Source: Toxonevra muliebris (lineage: Eukaryota > Arthropoda > Insecta > Diptera > Pallopteridae). From it: DNA of 64,000 nucleotides. The stretch lies in the NCBI GenBank assembly GCA_963691655.1, contig OY829326.1:59141776-59205775 (forward strand), read 5' to 3'. The notes under the pieces are model-generated. The model searched no databases. It saw nothing but the letters and a program-made list of their open reading frames with translations, and was not told where the DNA came from. Both the position numbers and the translations under genes were made by a program. This document shows positions 37,761 to 64,000 of this stretch, in pieces (the stretch's first letter is position 1; each line of letters begins with the position of its first letter).

Positions 37761-37885
37761 AGAAAAAAGGAGAATACGTTTTCAAATTAATAAAAAAAAT
37801 GTATAACTGTTTTTGAAACTGTAGTTTTAATTTATCAAATATTTTAAATGGGAAATCATATAAATCCAGAGCACTGTAAATATAA
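37761..37885. terminator. Shared 3' end between convergent serpin and Rbbp5
   Basis: The interval holds AATAAA on the plus strand (37789-37794) for the serpin and ATTAAA on the minus strand (37831-37826) for Rbbp5. With cleavage normally 10-30 nt after such signals, the two 3' UTRs would abut or overlap. Poly(A) site usage is inferred. Confidence 0.5.
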
Positions 37886-39934
37886 TTATTTTTTAGGACG
37901 CCCTGCTGCTTTTTTGCCACCCACAGGTGCTTTATCTTTATTTGTCTTGCTCGACATTAGGGGGTGAGTTTCTGAAAATAAAAAGAAAATAATTAAGTAG
38001 ATACAAGATAATAAATTTGATTGTGCCAACAATTCGGTATGAAATTGTGTAATTGAGCCACGAATGTATTTATGTACACAAATTCTACTTTGAGAAAAGT
38101 CATTTTCATTGCATTCGACAATTGAATTTCATTTCCACCTTTTTAAGCTCACCGCTCAAATTAATTATATCCACATTCTATTAATTAGTTTTCATGTATG
38201 TATTTTGCTTACCATCAACAGGTGCATCAGGTAATTCGATGTCATAATTATTTCCTTTACGTTTTCTGCTTAGCAACGGTGCGGTGTCATCATATTCATT
38301 GGGCGTTATTGCTGCTGCGGCTTCACCATCTTTTGCTGAATTTGTACCATCAGGGCCATCTGGACCCGCCCAATCTTCGGGATCTTCAATATCTGGTGCC
38401 ATTGGTAGAAATTGTAAAGCATTTTCGTCCTCGCCCTCTTCATCAGAAGAACAAAATGCAGCAACTGGTTCCACTTTTTGAACATCTACTTCGATTTCTT
38501 CATCTTGCTTTGCATCCGCATTTAAATCTACTGATTTATCTTCATCGGTTATATCAAATTCTGACTCACGTTCTTCATATTCAACATTTTCATCGAGTTC
38601 TTTAAAATCTGGAGCAAATGCTGACCAATTTTCAACTTGATTTTGTGCCCAAATTGATACCAGGCCAGAGCTGATACTTGCTATGATCGGACGAACCGGG
38701 TGCCATACAACATCGAGCAGTAGTTCACCCTTGGTGCCGTGTAGGATTTTTACGAGATTCCCAATGGATTTTTCCCAAATGTAGAGAGCATGTTGGCGTG
38801 CACTGCCAGCGCATATGTACTCACCATCACCAGAGAAGCAACATTTTTTCCAAGTGGTTCTACATTTAAGAAAGAATTAACGAATTTTTGAGAAATATTA
38901 CAAAATAACGCACACTTACTTATTTACTAAATCCTGAAGTTTTTGTATAGGTTCGGGATCACCATCTTTACCCAGTGCAAGAATTTCTTTCGAATCATAA
39001 ACGCGTATAACGCGATCTGAAGTATTTATCAGGAAGGCACTAAATAAATAAACAGATATTTTAAAGTGAGTAAGCGATTCTCATTAGATGTAATAGTGAA
39101 ATCTTACTCTCCACGGCGCGCAAATTCAATGCTCTTTACTGCTGTAGCACTGGATGTACCCACAATTATACGAAAACTGGCAATAATTTCAAAGGTGTCA
39201 ACGTTCAAAACGAGTATTTTACCTTTGGCATTGCCGGTATAAATATGTTTACCACGCCGATCAAAAGAAGCAACAATATTCAAGTCACCCTTCGAAATGA
39301 GAAACGAAAATTGAGTGATTGAAGTCAAAAGTTAAAAAATATATGCTCACATCTGAATCCAGCGGCAAACACTTGTGTGAACCCCCAATTGTAACCATAA
39401 CTGCAGCATAACGCATTGGGCAGACAAGGAAACGTTTATCATTGCGCGGATCGAATTGTACTTTAAGTATAGGCGAAGGAAAACGATATTTATGATCACA
39501 TTCACCAGCGACAACATCCCAAATGCACACATTATTATCTGTGGAAGCGGTTAATAACTGAAAATAATTAACAAGTGAATATTTATGCATTACGGAGCCA
39601 AACAGTTGTAATTTACTTAAATACCTTGTGACCATTTCGCGTCCAACTTAAACTGCATACCGGATGCACATGAGCGTTTATGCTTTTAGCAATTCCGCGA
39701 GTTAAAAAATCCCATAATACAATGCGTCCATCATTACAGCCTACTGCCAGCAATGTGCCATATTTATTAAAAGCGCATGTCACGGCCAATGATACACAAT
39801 CCAGCGAGCCATCAAACTCTTCAGGATAGTTTTGTCCAAACGATTCTAAAAGTGAGAATTTCGAGAAGCCGTTCGTAATAAGTTAGCCATTCCGAAAAGC
39901 GTCATTTATGCTTACCCAGAAGTTCTAAATTCAT
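37886..39934 (-). CDS. Rbbp5: Rbbp5, COMPASS/MLL H3K4 methyltransferase subunit
   Basis: Nuclear scaffold subunit of the SET1/MLL complexes that methylate histone H3 Lys4; it joins WDR5, Ash2L and the SET-domain enzyme. Exons in transcript order: 39934-39916, 39845-39625, 39557-39351, 39289-39108, 39039-38920, 38859-38213, 37971-37886; all joins are in frame and give 493 aa. It starts MNLELLESFGQNYPEEFDG. Residues about 20-325 form the WD40 propeller (CNDGRIVLWDF, STDNNVCIWDV, ARQHALYIWEK). The conserved hinge NWSAFAPDFKELDENVEY (327-344) corresponds to the Ash2L/nucleosome-contact part, and DEEIEVDVQKVEP (369-381) to the WDR5-binding motif in the human protein. The end is basic (GRPKK). It is convergent with the serpin: the stop codons are 125 bp apart. 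Confidence 0.96.
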
Positions 39935-42900
39935 TGTTACTTTTGTTTAATATTTGTTAGCAATACATTATTATTTTTCACAATTTGCACTATACTCAAT
40001 ATTGAGTTTCGAATATAATATACTTCAGTATATTTATTGAAACAGCATCAAAGTTTTTTAAAAATTTACCGTCGAATGCAGCCGCTAAAAACATCAACAA
40101 AGAATGTGATCAGCTGATGGCAAATAGGGTTGCATTTCCACATACATATTTTAGTAGGTAAATTTTAAATTAATACCATTTGAAAATTATTATCAAATTT
40201 CTCAGAAGCTATTAAAATCCCACAAATTCTTATTCACATAATCATTATGTTTACAAAAATTTTACTTCTATTAACAGGTCGATTCCATCGCGGAAACGTT
40301 TATTTTGTTACAGAAAAATAAGAGCTTTGCAAATTTTACATCTAATTAGTACTCTGCAAGCAAGCGTTACCGGAGAGTTTTATTACCACCTCTATAGCTG
40401 GAAACCATTACAAAACAGCTGGTACTTGTTTACTTTGTATTGAAACGTCGACGAAATGGAATATTCTTCTAAAATTATACAAAAATTAATATTAAAATTA
40501 TCGAATATCATATACGATTGTTGCCGTATTGCATTTGCTATGAAAATATCGAAAAACTTGTTCACCACACAACAAAATAACACCATGGTGGGTTTAAAAC
40601 TGTTAACAGCGTTAACGCGTTACGACACTGCTATCCAAACCCGGTAACGTGTTTCGGTAACAATTTATCTTTTGCGGTAAAGTACATAATCGATCAGCAA
40701 ATGTTGAGCAGAATGTTTTATATAAAAAATGTAGATAAAAACGGCAAAAAAAAAAAACAAAATCGTATATGACATACGTTTGTTCTGATGAACAGCCACT
40801 AAGCCTAATTGAAATTTAAAGATTTAAATAAATTTTAAATTTTTATGTGTTAAGTAACTAAAAATTATAGGAAAGGGGTCTCTAGTGGGGTTGGTAGCGT
40901 AGGAGAAATAAAAACAAATTTAACTAACATCAATAATTCTTTTTTGATACGTTTCATTTGTGTAATTGGTAATTGGTGTGCAAAAGAAAAAGAAATAAAA
41001 ATTTTGACTTTTGCAATCGTTTTCCCCAAAATGCGGATCTTTATGGAAAAGTGTTTACTGCTACTATTCATTTCCGTAACTAATTTTTTGAGGACAATTC
41101 AAAATTAACACATTTTTCCACTAGCCCAGTATTGGCTACTAAATAAGCTGCAACAAAATACTTATGAAAAGAGCAATAGGTTTCTCGAATCGGATGGGAG
41201 ACTAAGAACATATGAACAAAATAACGTAATTGTCTCAACTTTGATGCAAAGCATAATAAATAATAAGTTTTATCAAAACAATCCATCCTACGAAAATAAT
41301 AAAAAGTGTCGCCAAAATATGCTCAGAAGTGGAAAAAGTCTTGCTTACTGGTTGTTGAACATCCAAGAGTGTTCCAAACTGGTTCTCTCACGCACTTCTC
41401 CTCTAACCTGAGTTCTCATACCTACCTCATATATAATGATGGATAAGAATTCATTCGAATACATATATTAGGAGTTCAGGCATGTGTGTGCGAGTGGGTT
41501 GTAAATTCACGAAACTATTTGTTATTTCATTAGAGTACCAGTACTTGTTGCATACAGTAAATTAGAATGAATGAGATTTGCCATTTATTAATATTTTAAA
41601 ATCTAAAAATTATTTATGAAACACTCTTTGAGTCTTTCATTTTCATTTTGAGCATTTCATTGTCAAATTTGTTTAATTTAATTCCACATATTCCGTGTGC
41701 AGTGCTGCATTCACATAAATAATTCAAAAGTTTATTTTAAAGTGAAATTGTATCCTGTTGCGGATTGCAGGAGGAGCTTTTGGCGACAAACTCCGTTTAC
41801 CTTATCGATGCAAATCTTAAAAGTTTTTTTTTTGGTAAAAAGTTGAAGTGGTAAACAATTAAAAACTTCTTCCGGAAAGTCTGGATGTAAGAGTTAATGG
41901 TAACTTTGAAATTCAAATATAACTTTTAATAAGTGATAAGTAACTAACTACTATTTGATAATGAAACATAGAAATTAATAGTACTATGTAAAATAGACCA
42001 CTCTCGTGCAACCTTGTTCTTTCTCTTAAAAGTTGCACATGGCTTCAGAAGTTCGCTAAAGTGCTTGCTTGTCCATTAATTGCCAACTAATTGCAATTCA
42101 AGTGTTTATTTTTAATAAATTTTTGTGAAAATTTAAATATTAAACGCCATTACACGCATGTAAGTAAAAATACACGTGGGCTCATATGTATTTACGAAGG
42201 AAAATCCATTTGAAAAAATATTACAAAATCAATGCAATGTGAAGTTGGAAAAAATGAGTGTGTGTGTGTTCCACTATTTCATTTTGTTCGCATAAGTAGT
42301 GTACGTCATCAAGTAATTTTTCGTGAGTAATAATAGTGTCGCGTTGGATAAAAAGAGACGCATATAGTGGAATTTCGCGAGCTCGTGGTAAGAGTGTGTG
42401 GCGTGCAGTTAATTTTAGCATTTTTACTTTTTTTTTCTGTAAAAAGGGTTTTTATAATATTATGATAAAAAATATAAAAAAGGTGTAGGTATATGGTAAC
42501 CGATAATTGCGTGCATTTTAGCTATTGTTTGCAGTTTTGAGGATTAAAAATTGTTGGGCCTTAGAAATGTATCATGAAAAAAGTACTTTTTTCCGTACAT
42601 TTTTGCAATAATGGAAGCAACTCATGTGTTTTTTTTTACTGTGATGAAACAGATGAAAACAAAACAATTTCTCCTTCCTTTTTACTAGTGTCAGCAAAGT
42701 AAATCGCAGTCGTTCGTGTCAACTTCGGCGCGTTGCATACAAATTAGAGGGAAAAGATAGATCAGAAGTTCGTGTGTGTACAAAAATAATTCGAATGACT
42801 ACAAAAATTTGAAGAAAAAAACGCCATTACAGACAATTTTGCCACGAGAACGGAAAGCAGTGATAGAAAATTGTTTAAGGTGATATATTTTAAAAGAAAA

Positions 42901-43635
42901 ACAAAAATTTAATTGATCTCTTTGAGCAAAAGTGAAAGTTTAAACAAAAAAAAGTAACAAAAATTAACTGCAAATATGCATAGAAATAGAACAAGCAAGC
43001 AAAAACATTTAAAGTGGATTTAACTGGTTAAGGCAAGAAAAACAAGGCAAAGAAAAAAGTTATGAAGAAAACCCAACCTTGTTCCATTTCGCACAGATTC
43101 CTCTTTCTAAAAATTTTTAATGCTCTCTTTGCTCTTTATCCCTGTGTGTGCTCTCTGTCTACTCTTTGAATTTGCAGTATTGTGTTTTATAGCAAACTGC
43201 AATTTCAAAATTTCGCTATTTTCGCCACACTTTACTAACTTTCTTTACGTACTCACACACTCTTCCAACTTCAAACTTTGTAATTTTGAGCTGCAATATA
43301 AATTGTTTATTATTGTGTGCTAAAATTGTAATTTTTGAACTCATCTTTAAGTTATTTTTTATTTTATCATTTCCTTCTTTTTCTTTTTTGACATTTGCAG
43401 TGTGTTCATCACGTCAAACAGCAAGGAAGACGCAACAAGAAGTGAGAAAAAGAAAAGCAAACGGCGTCGAAGAGAATCAATCAGCCACAAGGAAAATTAC
43501 AAAAGCAAAAAAAAAAAAAAAGAAAGAATTGTTTAATAACACAAAAATTTATTAAAAATTAAGAAAATCTAAAGTCACTTGAATAATCCACGAGTACCAA
43601 ATTTGATTTAAGAGAAACAAAAAACAACTGCAAAT
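39935..43635. other. Intergenic region between Rbbp5 and eRF1 (divergent)
   Basis: Holds the Rbbp5 promoter on the left and the eRF1 5' UTR on the right. No conserved exon is recognised. A GTTAACG/GGTAACG-rich patch lies at 40595-40660. A 63-codon frame with a fair start context (40456-40647) matches no family I know. A possible splice acceptor (TTTGCAG at 43394-43400) suggests the last 5' UTR exon of eRF1 may begin at about 43401; the donor is not assigned. Confidence 0.4.
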
Positions 43636-58970
<15,335 letters not shown>

Positions 58971-61900
58971 ATACACAATAACAAATTCAAAAACAGAAAA
59001 CGTTCAAAAATTATTCGAATTAATTTGCGTCAGCACAAGAAGAAAAATAAGAAGAACAAATGAGAAATATGCTTAGTAATAGCGCAGAAGTTTAATCAGT
59101 TTAAATTTAGAATGCAGTAAACGTGCTACTGTTTTGTTTTTTCTTTCTTTTTTTGGTATTTCGAAAGGAGCAAATACTAAATATATATACATATATAGCA
59201 ATTCATCATCGGGGAAAACGCGTTTTATTTATTTATGTATTTAGTTTTTTATTTCTTTTTTTTAGTTTTTTTTTTAATTTTACTTTTACTCAAAATTTCT
59301 CTCATACATACATAAATACAATAATACTAATTAATTATATTATAGTTAAAGATGAAGTAAAAAAAAAAAACGTTCAAATCCAATTGAAAATTTAAAACAT
59401 TTAAAAACAACCAAATCGTAAATTTACAAAAAAATGAAAATTAAATTTAGAAAACTAAATTAAAACAAAAACAAACATCGCAACGTAATAACATAATAAA
59501 AAAATAAATTTTAAAATATATAAACTTATATATATATAAATTGATTTAAATAATAACAATAATAATTGAATAAAAATAATGAAATATGTATGAAATAATA
59601 AAATAAAACGCTAAAAGTAATAAAAATTCAATATTTACATATATTTTTATGTATTTTTATGAAGAGCGTAATTTTTGTGCACTTCATTTTTCAATATTCC
59701 TTCATCATTCTTTTATTTTTAAATGTTAGTTATGAGAATATTTTTAAAACTAAAGTCGTGTATTATAGAAAGATCCTTAAAGAATATGCGTTTGGATTCT
59801 AGTAATGATTTGTAGGTAATATACAGTACGTAGCATTAAAAAATTCTCACAGACTAGAACCAACAAAGCAAGCGTTCAGTTTTGAAAAGAAGGGTGTATT
59901 TATGATATTATTTTCTGTAAACAATATTTATAAGAGAGGGTTAAAAATAGCTTCCATAAAACTTAATATCCATGGTGCCCATCGTGTTACAACATCAGCA
60001 ATGCAATTTTCTAGGCATTGAAGTACTAAGCTTTCTGCATCCTTTGCTTATTTTTTTGTTAGTTGATTTTCAGTCACGCCTATTGGGAAGCGATCAGAAT
60101 TTTTCAGAAATCACTCAAGCAACTCCACATTTTTACTTTCCTGTGTGTTATTCAATTTTAGAATTTTAATATCATGCCTTATCTGATTCCTCAAACCCAG
60201 AAATATTTGGTTACATTGTGAGATAAGCTGGGAATAGCGATACATGTGTTAAAAACACTGGTTTTGAAGCTACTCTGTTCTTAAGAAACAATTACATGTT
60301 GTGAATAATTTCACTTCATGATTTTGACCTCATGATTTGGTATTGAATTCATTTGGTGACCATTGGTTAAGTTTTTACTCTCGCGCTCCTTACCTCTCAT
60401 TTATTCATTTTATATTAAAACAACAACTCGTTCCCATTATGTGACCACAACAACATTAGCAGTAAAACTATCTTCTATTCTTTTAAGAAAACGTCTGTCA
60501 AACGCCTTTGTTCAAGTCAGCTGATTTTGACATTAAATATTCTTTACACCAACAAATCAGTGTTTTTGTAGTGTTTTAAGAACTTGCAGTGTTGTTATCC
60601 CACCAACTCCTATTATCTTGGGCGTGGCTATGATCGTCTGCATAATAATGCATTAAAAAAAACAGTGGGAATTTGGAATTGGAATTTTGACATTTATTTA
60701 GAATATTCTCTTTTGTAAAAAATAAAAACAATTGCAGTCGAACATACTCAACAAAAAAAAAAAAATATCGATAGAAAAAATTTTAATAAATAAGGCATTA
60801 ATTTATTTATTTGATTCCTTGTGCAGTTTTATTATTTGGGAGATTCGCCCACTTCGCCTTATTAAATGCGATTTTTTATTTAATTTTCGGCGCAATTCAC
60901 CCTTACTGCCTATTTGTCCACCTCTCTTTTTTACACAGACGTTCATGCAAGGTGAAGTTACCAGCGACTCATTATTCTTCCGGCGCATGCAATACCAATG
61001 GCTGTTTTCGCTGTTTTAACATTCACTACAATCCGCCATTATGGCTGCAACAACAAAGATATGTTATTATTGTATTGTTGTTCTTCTCATTTTGACATTT
61101 ACTAGTATTCGACGCAAGAACAAAGATGTGTTGTTTTTGCCAAGGTGAAATTGTTGTAATCTTGCTATCATCTTATATACGATTTCACCATGCGTTCATG
61201 CTCTTGTGTAGCCAGATTAATTAAATTTGCATTTTATATATTTTCAGCACAAAAAAAAAATTTTTTCTCATTGAGAAAATCAAATCTTATAAAATAGCAT
61301 AAAACATATTTTGCACTAGGACAAGAACAATTTATTTTTCAGAAAAAACAGCATTTGTTTTTAGCTTCAAGACTACTATTTCATTTCCATTAAGGTTTGA
61401 TAAAACTTTTAAAATTATTGAAAAAAATTCGAATGCGAAAAGTTTTTTCAATTTAGTGGTGCGTTTCACATCTCATTCTAAAATAATTTTAAAAAAGAGG
61501 GAAATAATAACTAAGCCGTTTTGGAAGAATTATATTGTAGTAAAAATTTTTTTTTTGACAGGTGATTGGATGAGTGTATGAATTTCCAGAGTTTAAAGGA
61601 ATACCACAAATATATGTAGTATAATTGAAGACGGAGTAGGTTTTTTTATATATGATTGGATCTGAATCATAAAACTTGTAATTTAATACTTGTAAAACCG
61701 TTTAATCGCTTATTTATCGCAAATTAAATTCATGCTATATAATTAGTCCTTTTAGAACCCACAACCCCCACACTTAATCCATCCTATTCATATTACTCTG
61801 ACATCACAGATACATAGAATATTTTTATGTGGATAATCCAAAAACTCCTAATACGTAAAAAATGCACTAACTTTTTAGGCTAAATGGTTCAATTTTTAGA

Positions 61901-62107
61901 GGTAAATATGTATTTTGTAATTATAAATTTGTTTGTGTTCGTTTTTTTTTTATTCTTTCCATATTTTATCTTTGCTTATAATTTATTTAATTTTTTATTT
62001 ATATAATTTATTTTTTTGAATACATTAAATATTTATTGCCAAACATTTTAAGACATTTTCATTTGTTAATTTAATTTTTTTTTCTATTTATTCTCTTTCG
62101 ATTTTAG
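58971..62107. other. Proximal eRF1 3' UTR and intron to the distal exon
   Basis: The first about 650 bases form an AT-rich 3' UTR with several AATAAA signals (about 59485-59610), where the proximal form should be cleaved. The rest is spliced out in the distal form. It contains dispersed repeat copy B (60325-60446). No other coding exon is recognised. Confidence 0.55.
60325..60446 (+). repeat. Dispersed repeat, copy B
   Basis: Diverged same-strand relative of 54187-54331, sharing its blocks in order from TGACCTCATGATTTGG to TCCCATTATGTGACC. Unknown class; both copies lie within introns of eRF1. Confidence 0.5.
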
Positions 62108-62190
62108 GCATCTTACGTTACAAAGTGGACTTCCAGAGCATGCAACTAGATGACATAGACAATGACTACTATGATTTAGATGAATACTAG
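62108..62190 (+). CDS. eRF1: eRF1 alternative (distal) last exon
   Basis: After TTTTAG, an 83-nt exon begins GC ATC TTA CGT and, joined to the exon ending at 58561, restores [12 protein letters not shown], then a tail [16 protein letters not shown] and stop TAG, giving a 438-aa isoform. It is a duplicate of the proximal last exon (58891-58970): the first ten codons encode the same residues with different synonymous bases (TAT AAA GTA GAT against TAC AAA GTG GAC). The GILRY motif, needed for eRF3 binding in human eRF1, is kept in both; only the acidic tail differs. The distal tail ends like vertebrate eRF1 (DLDDY-type). Expression is inferred from phase, splice site and open frame. Confidence 0.85.
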
Positions 62191-63603
62191 ATAATTTCTT
62201 TTTAATATAAATATAAATAATTTTTTAAAAATTCTCTCTTCCAACAAAAAAGAAAAAAAAAAAACAAACAAAAACAAAGCAAAGAAATCGTAAAATCATA
62301 GATATCAAAAACAAAAAAAGAAAAAACATGAAAAAAACACAAAACTTGCTTCCGTTCATCGTCGATATTTTGAAATGTGAATTTCTTCTGGTAAAGAAAA
62401 TAAGAATAATTAATTTCAAAATGAATTTTAATACCTCAATCCAAATAATAATAAAAAGAACAATCATTATTATAAATGTAACTAATTACTCGAAGAAAGA
62501 AACGAAGAATAAGATAAAGATAAAAAAGAAGAATAATAAGAAAAAGCTGATAAAGAACTATGGAAAGACATGCCCCTTCACTATTACTGTTAAGAAGCCA
62601 ATATATCATTGTCGTCGTTGTTGTCATCGTTGTCTAAAATTTCATCAAAAACAACAATCATCACAACAACACCAACAACAATATCAACATAACCAATTCA
62701 AGTGCTACTGCTGCTATTGCAACTGCTGCAATTACCATCACTACCACCACAATGGGTATTCAACAGTTGAAAAAAAGAACTTTAATAGAAATGAAACTAA
62801 ATTAATGAAAAAATTTTGTTTACGAAACTTCGATAATTTATATATAGAAATATACACAATTTTTAAAATAACAGAAAAACAACAAGAAAGAAAGCAATCA
62901 ATGGTTAATAAAGTTTTAAAATTAATTTCATTAATGAAAATAGGTGTGCATATTGAGAAAAGAAAGAAAGAAATAAAAATAAAATCATTTAACAATCTCC
63001 ATTTCCGTCTGATGTTCAATAACTAGCTGTGCAGCAAAGTTTCTATTGACTTGAAATCTGAAAACTAGCCATGGGGATCCTGTGGGCTGATTATGCAAAG
63101 TGCGGAGTGTCGTATAATTTTCGCCTTATCGAAAGTAATTCGTTTCGCATTACCCTATTATGAAAGACAAATGGAGCGAAAATTATTATTCCAATATTTC
63201 CATTAGATCTAATAAGAGATTTATAATTTTTTATATAAAACGATTTTGCGAAAAAAATGTGAAATTTTTACCAAAAATTTTGGACTGAAGAACGAGAAGA
63301 GTTGGAAGTGAAAATTTTAAGAATTCAAGAACCTAAAATCATAAAATCCGTTGCGCTTGGGCTTATTTGACCTATTCAACTCCCGACTAGCTGAGCAAAG
63401 TTTTGGTAATACGAAAATTACAACAAAAAAACATGCAAAAGAAATTACCATTTAAGCGTAGCAACATCCGAGCTTAATCGCAACCGGAAGTTGCTTCAGG
63501 TTCTCCAAAGCTTGGAGGCATATCACTAGCTGCAACCAAATCCAGAGTTTTTTTTTCATTAAAATAATCTCATTCTTGCAGTAGGGCGCGAATAAATAGT
63601 GTT
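62191..63603 (+). other. Distal eRF1 3' UTR and flank
   Basis: AT-rich, with AAC/ACA-rich simple sequence (about 62640-62760). The 232-codon plus-strand frame at 62328-63026 is Lys/Ile/Asn-rich low-complexity read-through of A-rich UTR with a His/Gln/Cys stretch from triplet repeats. It has no family features and I do not call it a gene. Confidence 0.5.
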
Positions 63604-63771
63604 ATCATAGAGCCCATGTGACGGCACAGAGAGACCCGACGTCAGTGATGAGACGACGCAGAGAGCAGAAGGCAGTTTTTTTTTCATATGAACTTATGGC
63701 GATCGAACTCATGCAAATGAGCAGAGGCGATAACTTCGGCTCTCTCCGTGTCACCTTATATGCCCTATGAT
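63604..63771. mobile_element. Small MITE with about 40-bp imperfect inverted termini
   Basis: The left end ATCATAGAGCCCATGTGACG-GCACAGAGAGACCCGA matches the complement of the right end (ATCATAGGGCATATAAGGTG-ACACGGAGAGAGCCGA) imperfectly over about 40 bp. The unit is 168 bp and non-coding, with GTT on both outer sides that might be a 3-bp target duplication. Confidence 0.55.
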
Positions 63772-64000
63772 GTTTATACACTTAAATGCATTTGTATATT
63801 TACATAGTGAGGCAATCAAGCTAATTAAAAAAGTCAAAACTTTATTTTTTCAGTACATTTTATTCAAAAATAATTTTCCGTTGCTTCCGAATCTCTCGAA
63901 CACCGACTTGAATGATACATGAATGCCGCCTTATAAAACTTGTACCATTCCCGTTGAAGCGTTTAATTTTTAATCATCCACACTCGTAGTTTTTATTGAG
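63772..64000. other. Right edge, possible mariner tail
   Basis: Minus-strand translation at about 63865-63960 gives REWYKFYKAAFMYHSS...ENYF, whose FY-(20 residues)-YF spacing is like the last residues of mariner transposases, but identity is low. It continues past the window edge and cannot be judged. Confidence 0.25.

Noticed and set aside
38198..38605. 135-codon plus-strand frame opposite Rbbp5
   Set aside because: Complement of the acidic Rbbp5 C-terminal exon; codon bias of the real exon explains it.
62328..63026. 232-codon plus-strand frame
   Set aside because: Lys/Ile/Asn-rich translation of A-rich eRF1 3' UTR plus triplet repeats giving His/Gln/Cys runs; no domain, and the antisense strand is equally open in parts.

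Overview
The window is a gene-poor, AT-rich piece of a higher-fly (Diptera: Brachycera) chromosome. GT-AG introns, long AT-rich UTRs and four proteins closely matching Drosophila-type families fix the group. The abundance of inverted-repeat elements and degenerate LINEs would suit a true fruit fly (Tephritidae), but that family assignment is inference. I recall the Drosophila genes for alpha-SNAP, the Spn77B serpins and eRF1 as all mapping near polytene band 77B, so the block may be conserved on Muller element D.

Layout. 1-16825: no gene I can support; inverted-repeat (MITE or foldback) elements, a tRNA-Glu-like SINE relic, an RTE-type LINE relic and a Jockey-type LINE relic. 16826-24385 (+): alpha-SNAP, six coding exons, 293 aa, with old transposon debris in introns 1 and 4. 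24386-27900: very A/T-rich, repeat-poor, probably alpha-SNAP 3' UTR. 27900-32150: Tc1-like and DD37E mariner relics and a well-bounded hAT element with an 8-bp target duplication. 33323-37760 (+): secreted inhibitory serpin, eight exons, 459 aa, predicted P1-P1' Lys-Ala. 37886-39934 (-): Rbbp5, a core subunit of COMPASS/MLL H3K4 methyltransferases, seven exons, 493 aa, tail-to-tail with the serpin across 125 bp. 43636-62190 (+): eRF1, the translation termination factor, with a 13.4-kb first intron and two alternative last exons.

The most striking object is inside eRF1 intron 1: a complete BEL/Pao LTR retrotransposon (43846-49938, antisense to eRF1) with 324-bp LTRs identical by eye, an AGCAT target duplication, an 18-nt primer site matching tRNA-Trp, a purine tract and one uninterrupted gag-pol frame with all catalytic residues. 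It is a very recent insertion and looks capable of coding. The second notable feature is the pair of eRF1 terminal exons, each re-encoding the GILRY eRF3-contact motif but ending in a different acidic tail.

The four host genes are housekeeping or defence genes and do not form a pathway: vesicle fusion, protease inhibition, chromatin and translation termination. Nothing resembles an operon, CRISPR array or other prokaryotic system.
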